Shown here: positions 41,401-52,700 of the stretch, one piece after another
Layout: every line of letters begins with the position of its first letter
How positions within the stretch are numbered: position 1 is the first letter of the stretch
NCBI GenBank assembly: GCA_951799405.1
Contig: OX637344.1
Coordinates: 16,058,001-16,122,000 of the forward strand
Source of the DNA: Agapetus fuscipes
Taxonomy: Eukaryota > Arthropoda > Insecta > Trichoptera > Glossosomatidae
DNA length: 64,000 nt
Direction: 5' to 3'
The notes under the pieces: model-generated
Told to the model about the DNA's origin: nothing
The model's database searches: none
The model's input: only the letters and a program-made list of their open reading frames with translations
Made by a program: the position numbers and the translations under genes

Positions 41401-44400
41401 TGTAATCATACAGAGAAATGCATTTTCTAGTGACGTAATTAAGGCAGTCATGAAGTAATTTTACTTTTAAATCTAAATCTAAGTTGCAAAGATATTTAAC
41501 ATTGTGGATTCACATTATATGCATTCTCACAACAGACACGTACAAGTTCGCACTTGCACATGTCGCATGCGAACTTACAATATAAAAACCCAAATCTCAA
41601 ATGGACATACACCCTGCAACTTTTGCTGTCCTTCCCTGAAACAGGGGTGACATTGGCAAAGTGAACCATTTTCTACAGCATGGGTGGTCAGCCGCATACC
41701 AACCTATAAGCCAACTAAAATACACAACCTCAATCGCGTAAATGGAAGGTTGTGGGTTTGAATCCTGGCACAAAAAATGTCATTTATATTTTCAAATATG
41801 CTCATCGCTGGGTTGAAAGATTCATAAACCTTTACCAAAGACCGGTCACTGAAAGGTCCATCTAACCTTACAACAACTGGGTCTTGCTTGAGAATTGGCG
41901 CTTTCTACAGCGACGACCAAGCTCGCAGTGGGCTTTCGAAGAGTGATTCACACAAAAACAGCGCTCACCAAATGAATCATTCTAATATTATTAATATTAT
42001 ATCCTCGCTGTTCAATGTACCTCACATTGTAAGAAGTGGTTTTATAATTTACCTGCTTGGGCGCCCACTCCCCTTTGTAGTCGGGGTTATCGATCATGGG
42101 CGGCTCCCATTCCCCGTCCATCTCGTCGTCCCAGTCCTCGGGCTTGACGGCGTCGGGATCGGGAATGTGCTCGGGCTTGTCCCAGTCCTCGGGTTTGCTG
42201 TCGTCTGGGTCGGGGATGGTCGCGCGGTCATCCCAGTCCTCGGGCTTCTTGGCTGCGGGGTCCTAGCACAAGAAAGAATGTTAATATTTCATACAGATCA
42301 TTCAATACAATTATAAATCTTTGACTAACTATATTGACGACTAAGTTGGTATGAGCTGACCACTCTATAATAATCTATAATCTAAGTTGCAAGGATATAT
42401 TCATTTACAGCTCTCAAATATATGCCCACAAACAAACACGTGTAGTGCGCTTACAAATGCTGAATGTGTACTTACAAATAAAATCCAAACCTCAAATGAA
42501 CATAAGCCCTACAACTTTTGCTGACCTTCCCTGACACAGGGGTGACATTGGCAAAGTGAACCATTTTTTAAAGTATGGGTGGTCAGCCTCATACCAACCT
42601 AGAAGTCAAGGACCTATAGGTCCTTATAGTTATAGATAAGTCTAACAACCTATAACTCTGAGGGCTGAAATTAGTTTACTTGTGGCTGGAAAGTGAGAAC
42701 CCCAGTCATCTTGCACACATTTCTTGTAATAGTGAATAATAGTTGCAAAGATATATTAGCATTTAGGATTCATATTAAATGTGTGCCCACAAGCAAACAT
42801 GTGTAAGTTTATAATGCTACTAACAAAGTAAACCAATCCTTACATGAACATAACCCTCACAACTCCTGCCACCTTTCCCTGAAACAGGGGTGGCATTGAC
42901 ATAGTAAGCCATTTTTACAGGACGATTGGTCAGCCTCATAAGCCAAAGAATCAGGAATGATCAGAACAGTGGAACTGTTTACCTTGATCTTCTTGGGCGC
43001 CAGGAAGTCCCAGTCAGCCTCCAGCGTGCCAGACTCCACCTTCTCGTTGTCGATGAGCACTTCATAAGTGTTGTCGGGCTTCACCACCAGCGTGTAGAGA
43101 TGTGTGTACACGTCGTCCTTGCAGCGGATGTCCTTGCTGATGAGCAGGTTCTTGCCCTTGTAGCTGAAGATCACGTGCACCTAATAATAATAATATTTTT
43201 AGTAAATAATAGTTTTAGGCTTACGCGGCCGGCTGATGATGCAGAAGTGATGTTTTCCAGGATCTGTTGCCGTGGTCTGTGGGAGCTTACGGACGTTTCG
43301 CTCATTTATACGATGGGCTTCTTCAGCGTGAAGTATGATGATGAAGAATATCTTGATGAGAACTGTGATGCAAGTGTGTGTACACTCGATCGATCGAACA
43401 TGCAATCATTCAGACCGGTCCGTAGTCCAGTGGCAACACTTCAGACTCGTAAATGGAAGGTTGTGGATTCGAATCCCGGCCGAGCACAAAAAAATATACC
43501 ATTTGCATTTCCAAATGTGCTCTTCGCTGGGTTGAAAAATTTATAAGCCTTTATCAAAGACCGGTCACCGAAAGGTCCATCCAACCTTACAACAACTGGG
43601 TCTTGCTTGAGAATTGGCACTTTCTACAGCGACGACCAAGCTCGCAGAGGGCTCTTGAGGTGTAATACACAAAAACAGCGCTCACCAAATAAATCATCCT
43701 AATATTATTATTAATCAATGTTTTTAATAAAATGTGCTTGAAAAAGTATTCCGTACAGGTGGTATATATATAGCCAGAATATTCAGAATCGAAAACGTTA
43801 ACATAACCCACCTTTTTGGTGCCGGGCCCGCAGATATCCGGCCCGAACATGATCTCATACGGAGTCTCTCCGTGCATGTCCTTCTGGTCCAGCTTGCAGT
43901 CGAAGACCTTCAGGTAGCCACCGCCGCAGTCAATGTCCTGCTCGTGCTTCACGGAGAACTGCACCACCAGGGTCTTGCCGGCGTTGCTGAACGGCTTGAA
44001 CTTCCTGGACAGCGCGTAGAACCTCGCATCCTGGGAGGTCTTCAGACCTATAGTGGCAAAAAGATAAACAAACATGTTCATTTGTAGCAAGTTGATAAAA
44101 AGTACTTGAATAAAATTTGATAAATGGCCACCTTAAAGGTAAAAGTGAATATGTGCTGATTCACTAATCTAATCTAAGTTGCAAAGATATGTAACATCGG
44201 GGATTCACATTATATGCATTTTCACAAGCAAACACGTACAAGTTTGCGCTTGTACATACCGCATGTGAATCTACAACATAAAAACCCAAATCTCAAATGA
44301 ACATACACCCTGCAACTATAATGTAGGCATAATCTTGCAATGCTGAATGTGTACTTACAACATAAAACCCAAATCTCAAATGAACATACACCCGCCACTC

Positions 44401-46187
44401 CTGCCGACCTTCCCTGAAACAGGGGTAACATTGGCAAAGTGAACCATTTTCTACAGCATGGGTGGTCAGCCACATACCAACCTATAAGTCAAGGAACATA
44501 CACAACAAATGATTTTAACCTTAAAGGTTAAAGGTTAAAAATGAATAAGTGGCGTATAAGCTAACATGGGTTTCTCAGATAAATGCAGCTATTTTTCTAT
44601 TTTCTATAAAAGTGTGAAAATCATGAAGTTAAGAAGTTTCTCACAAGCACTTCTTTATAATTGGTTCATTTACTGTGAGAAGTTACACCCAATAGAATAT
44701 TTTAAGCAAGATTTCTCAAATCAGTGAATCAGGACTTATTTAGTTTCACCATTAAGGTGGCAATATTTTCTCTTGGACAAAAAATGTGCATTTATCGAAA
44801 ACACCCATTTTAGCTTAATATGTCGCATACTCAGTTTTATCTTTAAGACAAAGATATTTCAATATTTAAATTGAGTAAACAGGCGTAGCTGTACATGGTC
44901 CTATTTACATAATAATGCTGAGAATATTAGCACGCTCTTTGTTATTTTTTTAGTAAAAATGTGTATAGTTTAGACTTTAACCTGGAAACAATCTAAACTG
45001 CGTAAATCTCCAAAGTTTGAGTCGCTTGTCCCGTAAATAGCTAAGTTGGTAGAGCGCTTGCATTCCATACCGACAGCTCGGGTTTGAATCCCACACCAAG
45101 AATGTCAGAAATTATTTCTCGTTTTTGTGTTTATTTCACACCCAAAATAAAATACTGGGTTAACTCAGCCTTCAGAAGAAATGAGAACCAGCTCCCTTGG
45201 GAGCTGGGAAACCCCCGCTTCAAGTGAGGTGGTTGGCGTAAGGCCTCCTTCCTGTAAAAATAAATAGGTGCACCCGCCACATGCAACCTTTTCGGAGAAA
45301 ACGCAGCAAAAGGTTACACTATATGTGTAACTTGGTTGCATTTTTTTTTTGGCTTAGCTAAGACTGAAACCCCTGTGTAAAGATGAAATATAATCTGCAA
45401 TCTAATCTAAGTTGCTAAAAAAATATTATACTTAAAATCCATATTACACGCATTCTCACAAGCAGACACCTGTAAGTTCGTACTTACACATGCCACATGT
45501 GAACTTACAACACAAAAACCCAAATCTGAAATGGACATAAGTCCTGCAACTCTTGCCGACCTCCCCTGACACAGAAGTGACATTGGAAAAGTGAAAAAAA
45601 AATTACAGTATGGGTGGTCAGCCTCATACCAACTTTTACGTAAAGGCACTCACTCAACTGTCACAAAAATGCCCTCAGAAAATTATGAAGAAATATGAAA
45701 TAGCTCACCTTTATCTGCTTCAGCATCGTTATAGAACTTTCCAGCAGTCAAAACGAACTTTCCGAACTCTTTTCCAGGATGCTCGCTGTACACCCAGTTC
45801 TTCTCCCAGGAATCTGCAACAATCACGGCAATAAGGTGACATGTACAAAGAATGGATGAACGATTGGCAATGTGAAAGAAGAAAATGTATCAAAAAGGTG
45901 ATGGCTAGGAATGACTTGAAAGATGCATGCAAGGATAAGAAGAAGGGAGGCAACTCTGCAGATCATCTGGCCATCCTTCGCAGAAAAACGACTTCTAATC
46001 ACAGATCAACTTTCTAGAAGGCGTTTGCCGGCAAAAAAGTTGCAACGCCGAAATCCGAACAAATTACAAATGCACGAATAAAATACACGAAATGCTCACC
46101 ATCGCCGAAACTCTCTTCAAAGTAAACTTCAGAATTTACGGCTGAAATAGCCAGCAATGTGGCAAAAGCCAAAACGAATCTCTGCAT
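38482..46187 (-). CDS. Calr: Calreticulin (ER calcium-binding lectin chaperone), 8 exons
   Basis: Exons, in gene order: 46187-46100, 45813-45709, 44047-43812, 43180-42983, 42262-42053, 40289-40077, 39410-39261, 38508-38482. All introns are GT-AG and phases join cleanly to 408 residues. Calreticulin folds glycoproteins and buffers calcium in the ER lumen. Residues 1-17 ([17 protein letters not shown]) are a signal peptide. The N-domain has the two family signatures [12 protein letters not shown] (98-109) and IMFGPDICG (130-138), with Cys105/Cys137 placed for the known disulfide. The P-domain (about 200-290) has the [12 protein letters not shown] and [16 protein letters not shown] repeats. The C-domain is acidic ([14 protein letters not shown]) and ends in HDEL for ER retrieval. 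Length is normal. Introns are swollen with T-units, SINE-A, SINE-B, a hAT-type MITE and foldback elements; no coding exon is damaged. Confidence 0.98.
38835..39025. mobile_element. FB4 MITE in last calreticulin intron
   Basis: GATGCGCTATTCTGCTAAAT and its complement form the ends; inner arms GGCGATTTGTGTCCAAAA also pair. A diverged copy is at 49480-49570. Confidence 0.8.
39138..39226 (+). mobile_element. T-unit 3' end
   Basis: AATCAGCATTTGTAAGCGCA to CCTTGCAACTTAGATTATAG; the 5' half is missing. Confidence 0.7.
39545..39625 (-). repeat. SINE-B fragment
   Basis: GGCAAGAAGATACACATTAT and CCAACCACTTCAGTTGAAGT blocks of SINE-B, badly degraded. Confidence 0.5.
39819..39992. mobile_element. FB11, hAT-type MITE with 8-bp target duplication
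   Basis: Left end CGGTGGTGGGCAAACTTTCT, right end TTTGCCCATCACTG; the 13 terminal bases are inverted repeats with two mismatches. The 8-bp ATCTAGAA (39811-39818) and ATCTAGGA (39993-40000) flank it, one base apart. An 8-bp duplication and a CAGTGATGGGCAAA-type end are typical of hAT elements. It lies in calreticulin intron 6. Confidence 0.8.
40536..40684. mobile_element. FB6 element copy
   Basis: AATAGGGTAATTTCACAAAA to TTTCCGGTAAAACAGGACAT, the reverse of 37022-37198. In calreticulin intron 5. Confidence 0.6.
40834..41070. mobile_element. FB10 foldback MITE
   Basis: AGCAGTGGCGAAGGGTGCCA at the left returns in reverse at the right (TGGCACGCTTCGCCACTGCT), and the arms go on through AAACCGGTTTCCATCAGCTT. 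In calreticulin intron 5. Confidence 0.8.
41467..42000. mobile_element. T-unit (-) followed by SINE-A (+)
   Basis: 41467-41712 is a minus-strand T-unit (AAATCTAAGTTGCAAAGATA to CCAACCTATAAGCCAA). 41735-42000 is a plus-strand SINE-A beginning inside its tRNA-like head (GGTTGTGGGTTTGAATCC) and ending CTCACCAAATGAATCATTC. Both lie in calreticulin intron 5. Confidence 0.85.
42362..42952 (-). mobile_element. Two T-units in calreticulin intron 4
   Basis: 42362-42612 runs from TAATCTATAATCTAAGTTGC to the constant edge CTAGAAGTCAAGGA. 42730-42952 is more diverged (AGTTGCAAAGATATATTAGC to CTCATAAGCCAAAGAA). Both are in the gene's own orientation. Confidence 0.8.
43414..43716 (+). mobile_element. SINE-A, full length
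   Basis: It starts GACCGGTCCGTAGTCCAGTG, has the B box GGATTCGAATCCC, the body and the end CTCACCAAATAAATCATCCT followed by AATATTATTATTAA. It lies in calreticulin intron 3. Confidence 0.9.
43728..43808 (+). repeat. Segment shared with GNL3 intron repeats
   Basis: GTGCTTGAAAAAGTATTCCG, GGTATATATATAGCCAGAAT and ATTCAGAATCGAAAACG match 56637-56705 (+) and, in reverse, 52640-52712. It is a dispersed repeat of unknown class lying against a calreticulin exon. Confidence 0.7.
44162..44512 (-). mobile_element. T-unit with internal duplication
   Basis: Minus-strand copy whose middle is doubled: AACCCAAATCTCAAATGAAC occurs at 44283 and again at 44368. The edge CTATAAGTCAAGGAACATAC is present. In calreticulin intron 2. 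Confidence 0.8.
44515..44850. mobile_element. FB5 foldback element
   Basis: The left arm (TAAAGGTTAAAAATGAATAA, GTATAAGCTAACATGGGTTT) pairs with the right arm (AAACACCCATTTTAGCTTAA, CATACTCAGTTTTATCTTTA). Inner GAAGTTTCTCACAAGCACTT pairs with TGTGAGAAGTTACA. In calreticulin intron 2; half copies at 24368 and 13680. Confidence 0.65.
45030..45660. mobile_element. SINE-B variant (+) and T-unit (-)
   Basis: 45030-45345 is a SINE-B with a well-preserved tRNA-like head (TAGCTAAGTTGGTAGAGCGC, GGGTTTGAATCCC). 45395-45655 is a minus-strand T-unit. Both are in calreticulin intron 2. Confidence 0.8.
45845..45995 (+). mobile_element. RTE-2 3' fragment in calreticulin intron 1
   Basis: AAGAAAATGTATCAAAAAGG, GCAAGGATAAGAAGAAGG and CTCTGCAGATCATCTGGCCA match the RTE-2 end. 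Confidence 0.65.
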
Positions 46188-46300
46188 TTTGTAACGAAAC
46201 GAAAACCGTCTCCCCGCAACGACAGACAAGCCACGAATATTTTACAAATTGTGAAGTTCCCTCAATTCATATACAATGTGTAGCGGACACACGTCACCAG
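46188..46300 (-). promoter_or_regulatory. Calreticulin promoter with TGACGTG stress-element core
   Basis: On the gene strand a TATATGAATT box lies at about 46265-46275, some 80 bases before the ATG. Just upstream (46290-46296) is TGACGTG, the core of the UPRE/XBP1-ATF6 binding site; two CCAAT boxes lie near 46505 and 46520. Calreticulin is a known unfolded-protein-response target in animals, so stress induction through this site is a reasonable inference. Confidence 0.5.
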
Positions 46301-46761
46301 TTTTAAAACCAAATTTACATGCGCCAAAGAGAGACAACAATAATAATGTATGTGAATTACAAAAAATCAACGATACTTGAATCTAAAATTTTAGCGGTAC
46401 GTGTATTTTTTGTTTCTTTCTAATTGATTGCAGCCAAAAGAGACAGCGTATACAGAGTGTGTCCAATTGGTGTTATCCTGCTTGGAGAGACAGATGGAGT
46501 GCTGTGATTGGTGCTCGCTGGACCAATCAGGGCACTACACCACACAACACGGGGAGGGCAATGGTGGACAACTAGCGAACGTCACTTTTATTATTTCACA
46601 AGGGCTTTGCGCAACCAACCGCGGGAACTTTGAATGCATAACATAAAATGTACAATATTAAATATTTTTTTTACTACATGTCTTTTGCCATAAAAAGAAA
46701 CATAACTTTTCAAATTGTCGAAAAATTGAGTAGGTACTTAAGTACCTACTTCAAATTTAAT
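46301..46761. other. Upstream flank of calreticulin
   Basis: Moderately GC-rich at 46430-46640, with CCAAT motifs in both orientations and GAACGTCACT at 46577. The 72-codon frame here has no recognisable features. Confidence 0.35.
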
Positions 46762-47105
46762 AGTCTAATCTAATCTAATCTAAGCTGCAAAGATATATAT
46801 CATTTAAGATTTATACTAAATGCATTCCCACAAGCAGATATGTATAATTTCGCGCTAACACATGCCGCATGTGGACCTACAATATAAAAACCCAATCTCA
46901 AATGAACATAAGCCTTGCAACTCTTGCCGTCCTTCCCTGAAACAGGGGTGACATTGGCAAAGTGAACCAATTTTTATATTATGGGTGGTCAGCCGCATAA
47001 CAACCTATAAGTCAAGGAACATACATGACAAATTACATTTTTTAAAATCAAAGAATAAAAATAACAATATATACATGGACATAAAAAACTAAATCATTAT
47101 AGTGA
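46762..47105 (-). mobile_element. T-unit plus RTE-1 3' UTR
   Basis: Starts TCTAATCTAATCTAATCTAA, passes the CTATAAGTCAAGGAACATAC edge and continues into the 3' UTR to about 47105. It is followed by AT-rich spacer to 47470 without a gene. Confidence 0.85.
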
Positions 47106-47469
47106 GAATTAAAAAAGACGATTAATTTTTCAAGGCTTACTTACTAATAGTAATAAATACATTTATTTTCTAATGCACGTTTACCTTAAAAATAGTACTA
47201 TAATAAAAATAAATCATTTATTGAAAATATCATGATATTACCTACCTACTAAAATATTTTTATTATCCACTTTTGTAACTTTTTGCCTTTCTTTCATTGG
47301 GACATCTGCGGTCTTATATATTATGGTCTTCCCGGTCTTCCCCAAAAAGTATAATCTTGTAATGCTTTATTTTTTGTCAATATTTAAGCATATATATTTT
47401 TTTATTTTTTTAAAAAGATCGATTTGTGAATCTAATCTAATTAAAGTTGCAAAGATTAATTTAAAAAAA

Positions 47470-47770
47470 TAAAAAATTAGGCTGATTTATTTGGTGAGCG
47501 CTGTTTTTGTCTGTATCACACCTCAAGAGTCCTCTGTGAGCTTGGTCATCACTCATCGCTGTAGAAAGCGCCAATTCTCAAGAAAGACCCAGTTGCTGTA
47601 AGGCTGGATGGACCTTTTGATGACTGGTCTTTGGTAAAGGTTTATGAATTTTTCAACCCAGCGAAAAGCAAATTTGAAAATATAAATGGTATATTTTTTG
47701 TGCTCCACTAGGATTCGAAGCCACAACTATCCATTTACGAGTCCGAAGTGTTACCACTGGACTACGGACT
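47470..47770 (-). mobile_element. SINE-A, near full length
   Basis: From GGCTGATTTATTTGGTGAGC to the tRNA-like head AGGATTCGAAGCCACAACTA and ACTACGGAC. It abuts the RTE-1 tail at 47771. Confidence 0.85.
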
Positions 47771-48595
47771 AATCTAATATCTAATCTAATCTAAGCTGCA
47801 AAGATATATATCATTTAAGATTTATATTAAATGCATTCCCACAAGCAGATATGTATAATTTCGCGCTAACACATGTCGCATGTGGGCCTACAATATAAAA
47901 ACCCAATCTCAAATGAACATAAGCCTTGCAACTCTTGCCGTCATTCCCTGAAACAGGGGTGACATTGGCAAAGTGAACCATTTTTTACAGTATCGGTGGT
48001 CAGCCGCATAACAACCTATAAAGTCAAGGAACATACATGACAAATTACATTTTTTTTTAAATCAATAAATAACAATATATAGGTACCTACATGGACATAA
48101 AAAAAAATCATAAAATCAATTTCACTTTAACAAACCCTAGCCGCCAACATCACAGATCAACCGCCATTTCTTTCTATCTTTACATACTTCTTTCATTTCC
48201 TCCAGTCATAACCTTCTTCATACAAGCTCTTCTTTTATTATGACTCTGGATATTCCATTCATTCGCAATTTCGGATATTTGGTCCATCCATACCTTTCTC
48301 GGTCTTCCTCTACCACGACATCCATCTTTTCTACCAACATATACTTTCTTCGTCAGTCTTTCCTCATTCATTCTCTCCATATGCCCAAACCATCTTAACA
48401 AACTTCTTTTAATCTTCACTTTCACACTTTCTCTTGCACCACATTCTTCTCTTACAAAATCATTCCTCACCCTGTCACTCCGTTTTTTCCCAATCATACT
48501 TCTTAGAAAGTCCATTTCAACAGTATGGACTTTACTAATTTCACTTTCATTCACCGTCCAGGCCTCGCTTCCATACATCAAAATGGTATGATATA
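47771..48595 (-). mobile_element. RTE-1, 5'-truncated copy with C-terminal frame
   Basis: On the minus strand a 133-codon frame (48581-48180) reads MMYGSEAWTVNESEISKVHT, RSMIGKKRSDRVRNDF, LRWFGHMERMNEERLTKKVY and then breaks one codon-length short of KEV. The T-unit and TAATC tail follow at 48120-47771. It is close to the copy at 4170. Confidence 0.9.
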
Positions 48596-48609
48596 TGCAT
48601 TTTCACAAG

Positions 48610-48838
48610 CATGAGTGAAAAGGAATGCAATTTACCAACCTATTCTACCTGGCCAGAAACAGGTATTATATAATAAAATCAATTAATAATTCATTTTACT
48701 ATATTTTAATGAATAATTAATTAATAATAACCCAATGACATCTGTTGAACCAGGATCAAAGTTATGGCTAAACGACCCAGGCAGGGATCAAACCAGCGTT
48801 ATTCTATTCCAAATACGCTAGAAAGATCAGCCACTTGA
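48610..48838 (-). mobile_element. SINE-D copy
   Basis: GCAATTTACCAACCTATTCT at its 3' end, GGCAGGGATCAAACCAGCGT over the B box and CAGCCACTTG near the head. Confidence 0.8.
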
Positions 48839-48977
48839 AACTTTCGGCGATAACACCGATTAATAAATATTCTTTTGGGCCCTCAAAATCAAAGTCTGCT
48901 GCAAAGAGATGTTTTAAAAAATGTCTTTTGAGTACCCCTTGGACATGGGGTTCCTGTGGGGTCACACCACTCCGTTT

Positions 48978-49275
48978 TTGTGTGTACCACACCTCAAGAG
49001 CCCTCTGCGAGCTTGGTCATCGCTGTAGAAAGCGCCAATTCTCAAACAAGACCCAGTTGCTGTAAGGTTGGATGCCGATCGCTTAAGGTATGTTTTTTGT
49101 AAAAAATCTTCTTTGTGTCATCATAATTAGTTTTGTTACAAAGATACAACTTTACTTTTCAATTCCAATCACCGCCTGGTTACCTATAAAAATAAATAGG
49201 TTCCACTCGCCACATGTGAAACTCTTCAGGGATAATGCAGTAAGAAGTTAAACTGTATGTGTAGCTTAGTTGCTT
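48978..49275. mobile_element. SINE-A (-) and SINE-B (+) fragments
   Basis: 48978-49075 is a SINE-A body fragment on the minus strand (GTGTGTACCACACCTCAAGA). 49180-49275 is the SINE-B 3' part (AAAATAAATAGGTTCCACTC to TGTGTAGCTTAGTTGC). Confidence 0.75.
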
Positions 49276-49479
49276 TGCATTTGTATGTTTTCCATACAAA
49301 CTGTATGGTAGAGAGATCAACTGTTTACGAGCCGTCATGTTTTATTGCGTGGTATCTTCAAATAAATATGGTACCTAAGTTCTATCCATTAACATTGAGT
49401 GTCAAGGTCCTGGTCAGCATCTATTTTCAGAATCTAAAGAATCTGTCATAAGGAGATGTAAGCTGAAATAATTAGAAGC

Positions 49480-49660
49480 GCTATTCTGCTATATTCCTTC
49501 AACGAGCTGGCGATTCGTGTCCAAAAATAAGGTGTACTGTGATTTTTTATCTATGCAGAATAGCACTTCAGATTTTTCACAATATAATAATAATAATAAA
49601 GACAATATTTATAGTGCCGTTTTGTGATAAATCACTGCAAGGGCACTATTCACATATTAT
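49480..49660. mobile_element. FB4 copy and L2-like LINE 3' tip
   Basis: 49480-49570 carries GCGCTATTCTGCTATATTCC and GCAGAATAGCACTTC ends. 49580-49660 carries an AATAATAATAATAA tail and ATTTATAGTGCCGTTTTGTG, the very 3' end of the L2/CR1-like LINE. Confidence 0.6.
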
Positions 49661-49706
49661 GTAATTAGTATTTTCAACAATAAAACAAGATTATTCTTTG
49701 AATTCC

Positions 49707-49713
49707 TTTATTG
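49707..49713 (-). terminator. Candidate polyadenylation signal of GNL3
   Basis: AATAAA on the gene strand lies about 15-20 bases after the stop codon. Confidence 0.55.
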
Positions 49714-49726
49714 TAAATAAAAGTCA

Positions 49727-52700
49727 CTATTCAACAAAGTGTTCATTGAAATCATAACCATCCGGATCATTGTCTTGTGCAAGGCTGACTCCCTCCAGAG
49801 CTCCCGCCAGGTTATTAGTTTTCTTTTCAATCCGTCCCTTCTCCTTCCTCATCTTCTTCAGCTCCTGTTTCCTCTTTTTCCCTTGCAGACTGGTGTTTCC
49901 CTCCAGCAGCATCTCAGGATCCTGTTTCCTTTTCCTGTCTTCCCCTTTCTTCTTTGCTCTCTTGTCCTCAGCCCCTCTGATGTTAACCGACGTTGATATA
50001 AGTGAATTCTTGTCTGCGTTGTCGACTTGCATTTCGTTATCTTCAAACGTTAACCCGCTAACGGGTCCTGCGCTCGTTACAGCCATTGCATTGTCGATTT
50101 TTTCATTATTTAACGCCCCTAAGGTTTCAGTCTCCATGGATTCAAACTGGTCTATGTCAAATTCCTTGGCGATCTCTGAGACTATCTTGGCATCGAGGTG
50201 CACAGCCTCTGGGTTGGCATCCTCGGGGGGCAGAGTGAAGTATTTGACCTTGCCGGAGTTCCAGTCTTGCAGAAGCTGTCGGGCTGAGGATATTTGGTCG
50301 GGTACTCCCCCTTTCTTGAAGCGTCCCATTCTGGACGCCAGCTTGGCAAAGAATTCCTGGGAAAACAGACGTAAACATTAAATGAAACAGCTGTGTCAAG
50401 TCTACAATAATTCTATAATCTATCAGTGCTATTCGTACACATTTTGGTCATCCGTTGAGCCCAAGCTTTGACAAATTAATGATGCTTGTGCTGGAAGTCT
50501 CATCACCACGGTTATTTTTACCTACTGAATTTTGGTAATATTTGTATGAGTGTGTTGTTGGTAATAACAATGTGTGTGTGGGAATGTGTACACATTCGTC
50601 CAGTACACATACAAACATTCCTCATGTGAAATCCCCTCTGATGGACATAATAAATGCAGTTGACATGATGGGCTGGCTACCTGTGGCGTAGAGAAGTGTG
50701 GCAGGTTGTAGAGCTCCATGAGGGTGGTGGTGTTGGCCCTCTGCAGGATGGCGCAGGCGGGGGTGAGGGGATCCTTGAGGCTGCCTATCTTCAGCGCGTT
50801 CTTCAGCACCACGGCGTTGTCGCTCTCCTGCGAGTTGCTGGAGAACACAATGCCCGGACTGTCCAGCAGCTTTATCTTGGAGTCCAGCTGGATCACCTGC
50901 ATTTGTCTGCAAACAACACATAACACATATGAATTAAAAAACAAAAATATTGTAACAGAGGGATGAAGTAAAGAGGCGTGAGACTCAGCTTTAACCAGTT
51001 GCAAAATAGAACAAAAACTGGAAAATCATTATGTATTTAACCCCCCTACCTTTGGGTTTCTTTCCGAGAAATAGACAAAAAATAATCAGGTTTAGAAATT
51101 ACAATGTATGTACCCCTTTTGAAGAGTATGTATGAAAAATTACAAAACGTCAAACAAACAACCAAACGCTTAGCCTGCCCTTGAGGAAATAATCATAATA
51201 ATAATTTTATTTCTATAGATAAATACAATACAATTCTGTAATAAGTGAAATACATTTTTAACTATATATTGAACAAACTTTATTTTGGAGGGCTGGAGCC
51301 TAAACTAGGTCTTGCCTGTTCTTATAGGTCTCCAGTCACTCTGTGTGCGTGTGTGTGTGTGCGTGTATTTGTGTGTGTGTGCACTCATTTTCAACCCACA
51401 ACCTCCAAGAGGGATTCTGTAGCGGCATAATCAAGGTCTTGTACTTGTAGTTCCTTGACTTATAGGTTGGTATGCGGCTGACCACCCATACTGTAAAAAA
51501 ATGGTTCACTTTGCCAACGTCACCCCTGTCTCAGGGAAGGACGGCAAGAGTTGCAGGGCTTATGTTCATTTGAGATGGGTTCTTATAATGTAGGTCCACA
51601 TGCGGCATGTGTTAGCGCGAAATTATACATGTCTGCTTGTGGGAATGCATTTGATATAAATCTTAAATGATATATATCCTTGCAGCTTAGATTAGATTAG
51701 ATTAGATTGTAACCAGGATGCTTATATACTTGGGATAACTTGGAATGGCGTGACTTTGGAACTCAGGCGGACGCCAGGCGGTTTGTGGTTTTCAAATATA
51801 TTATTTTTTCATGCTCAAACCTGAATTGAACTTTTAACTCTGCAACTTTTGTCGCCCTTCCCCTGTACGATTGATAGTATGGGAGGTCAGCATTATACCA
51901 ACCGTTAAGTCCTGCATGGAAGTCTCATCACCACGGTGGTAATTCTAACCTACCGAATATCGGTAATATTTGTGAAGCAAGTGAACAGCTGATTAGTCCT
52001 CATGCAAATATTACCGATGACTTCCAGCCCTGAACCCTAATGGTATAAAGGTGTGGGCTCACTTGGTGACTCCTGGCGTGCTGCCCACATTGCAGGCACG
52101 GCTGCGCTTGAGGCTGTTGATGATGGAGCTCTTGCCCACGTTGGGCAGCCCCACTACACCCACCGTGATGGAGGTCTTGATGCCCTTGTTGCGGCAGTAG
52201 TTGCCCAGCAGGGACATCAGCAGCTCCGCCCCCACACACGCTGAGCCTGCAATAGACAACACATCATCATTAGGGGTAACATTTTTTTTCATTTACGAAA
52301 TAAATAAAAACTAAGCTACACATACAGTGCAACTTCTTGCCACGTTTTTCCCTTAGGGGCGGCATGTCTATAATCTAAGTTACAAAGATATATTAACATT
52401 CCAAACTTGAATCAAATGCATGCCCAGAAATAGAACCATGTAAGTTTGCACTTACAAATGCTGAATGTGTACTTACAAATTAAAATCAAACCTCAAATAA
52501 ACAACTCTGCAACTTTTGCTGGCCTTCCCTGAAACAGGGGTAACATTGGCAAAGTGAACCATTTTCTACAGCATGGGTGGTCAATCGCATACCAACCTTT
52601 AAGTCAAGGAATATACACAACAAGTTCCATTTTTAACCTTATCGCTTCTGAAATTCTGGCTGTATGAATAACCCCAGTACGGAATACTTTTTCAAGCTCA

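Noticed and set aside
42926..43546. 206-codon plus-strand open frame
   Set aside because: It crosses calreticulin exon 4 in antisense and then SINE-A; there is no consistent domain.
46428..46646. 72-codon plus-strand open frame upstream of calreticulin
   Set aside because: No domain, no splice partner, and it lies in the presumed promoter region.
49770..50381. 203-codon plus-strand open frame
   Set aside because: It is the antisense of GNL3 exon 7, whose minus-strand frame joins with six other exons into a known protein.
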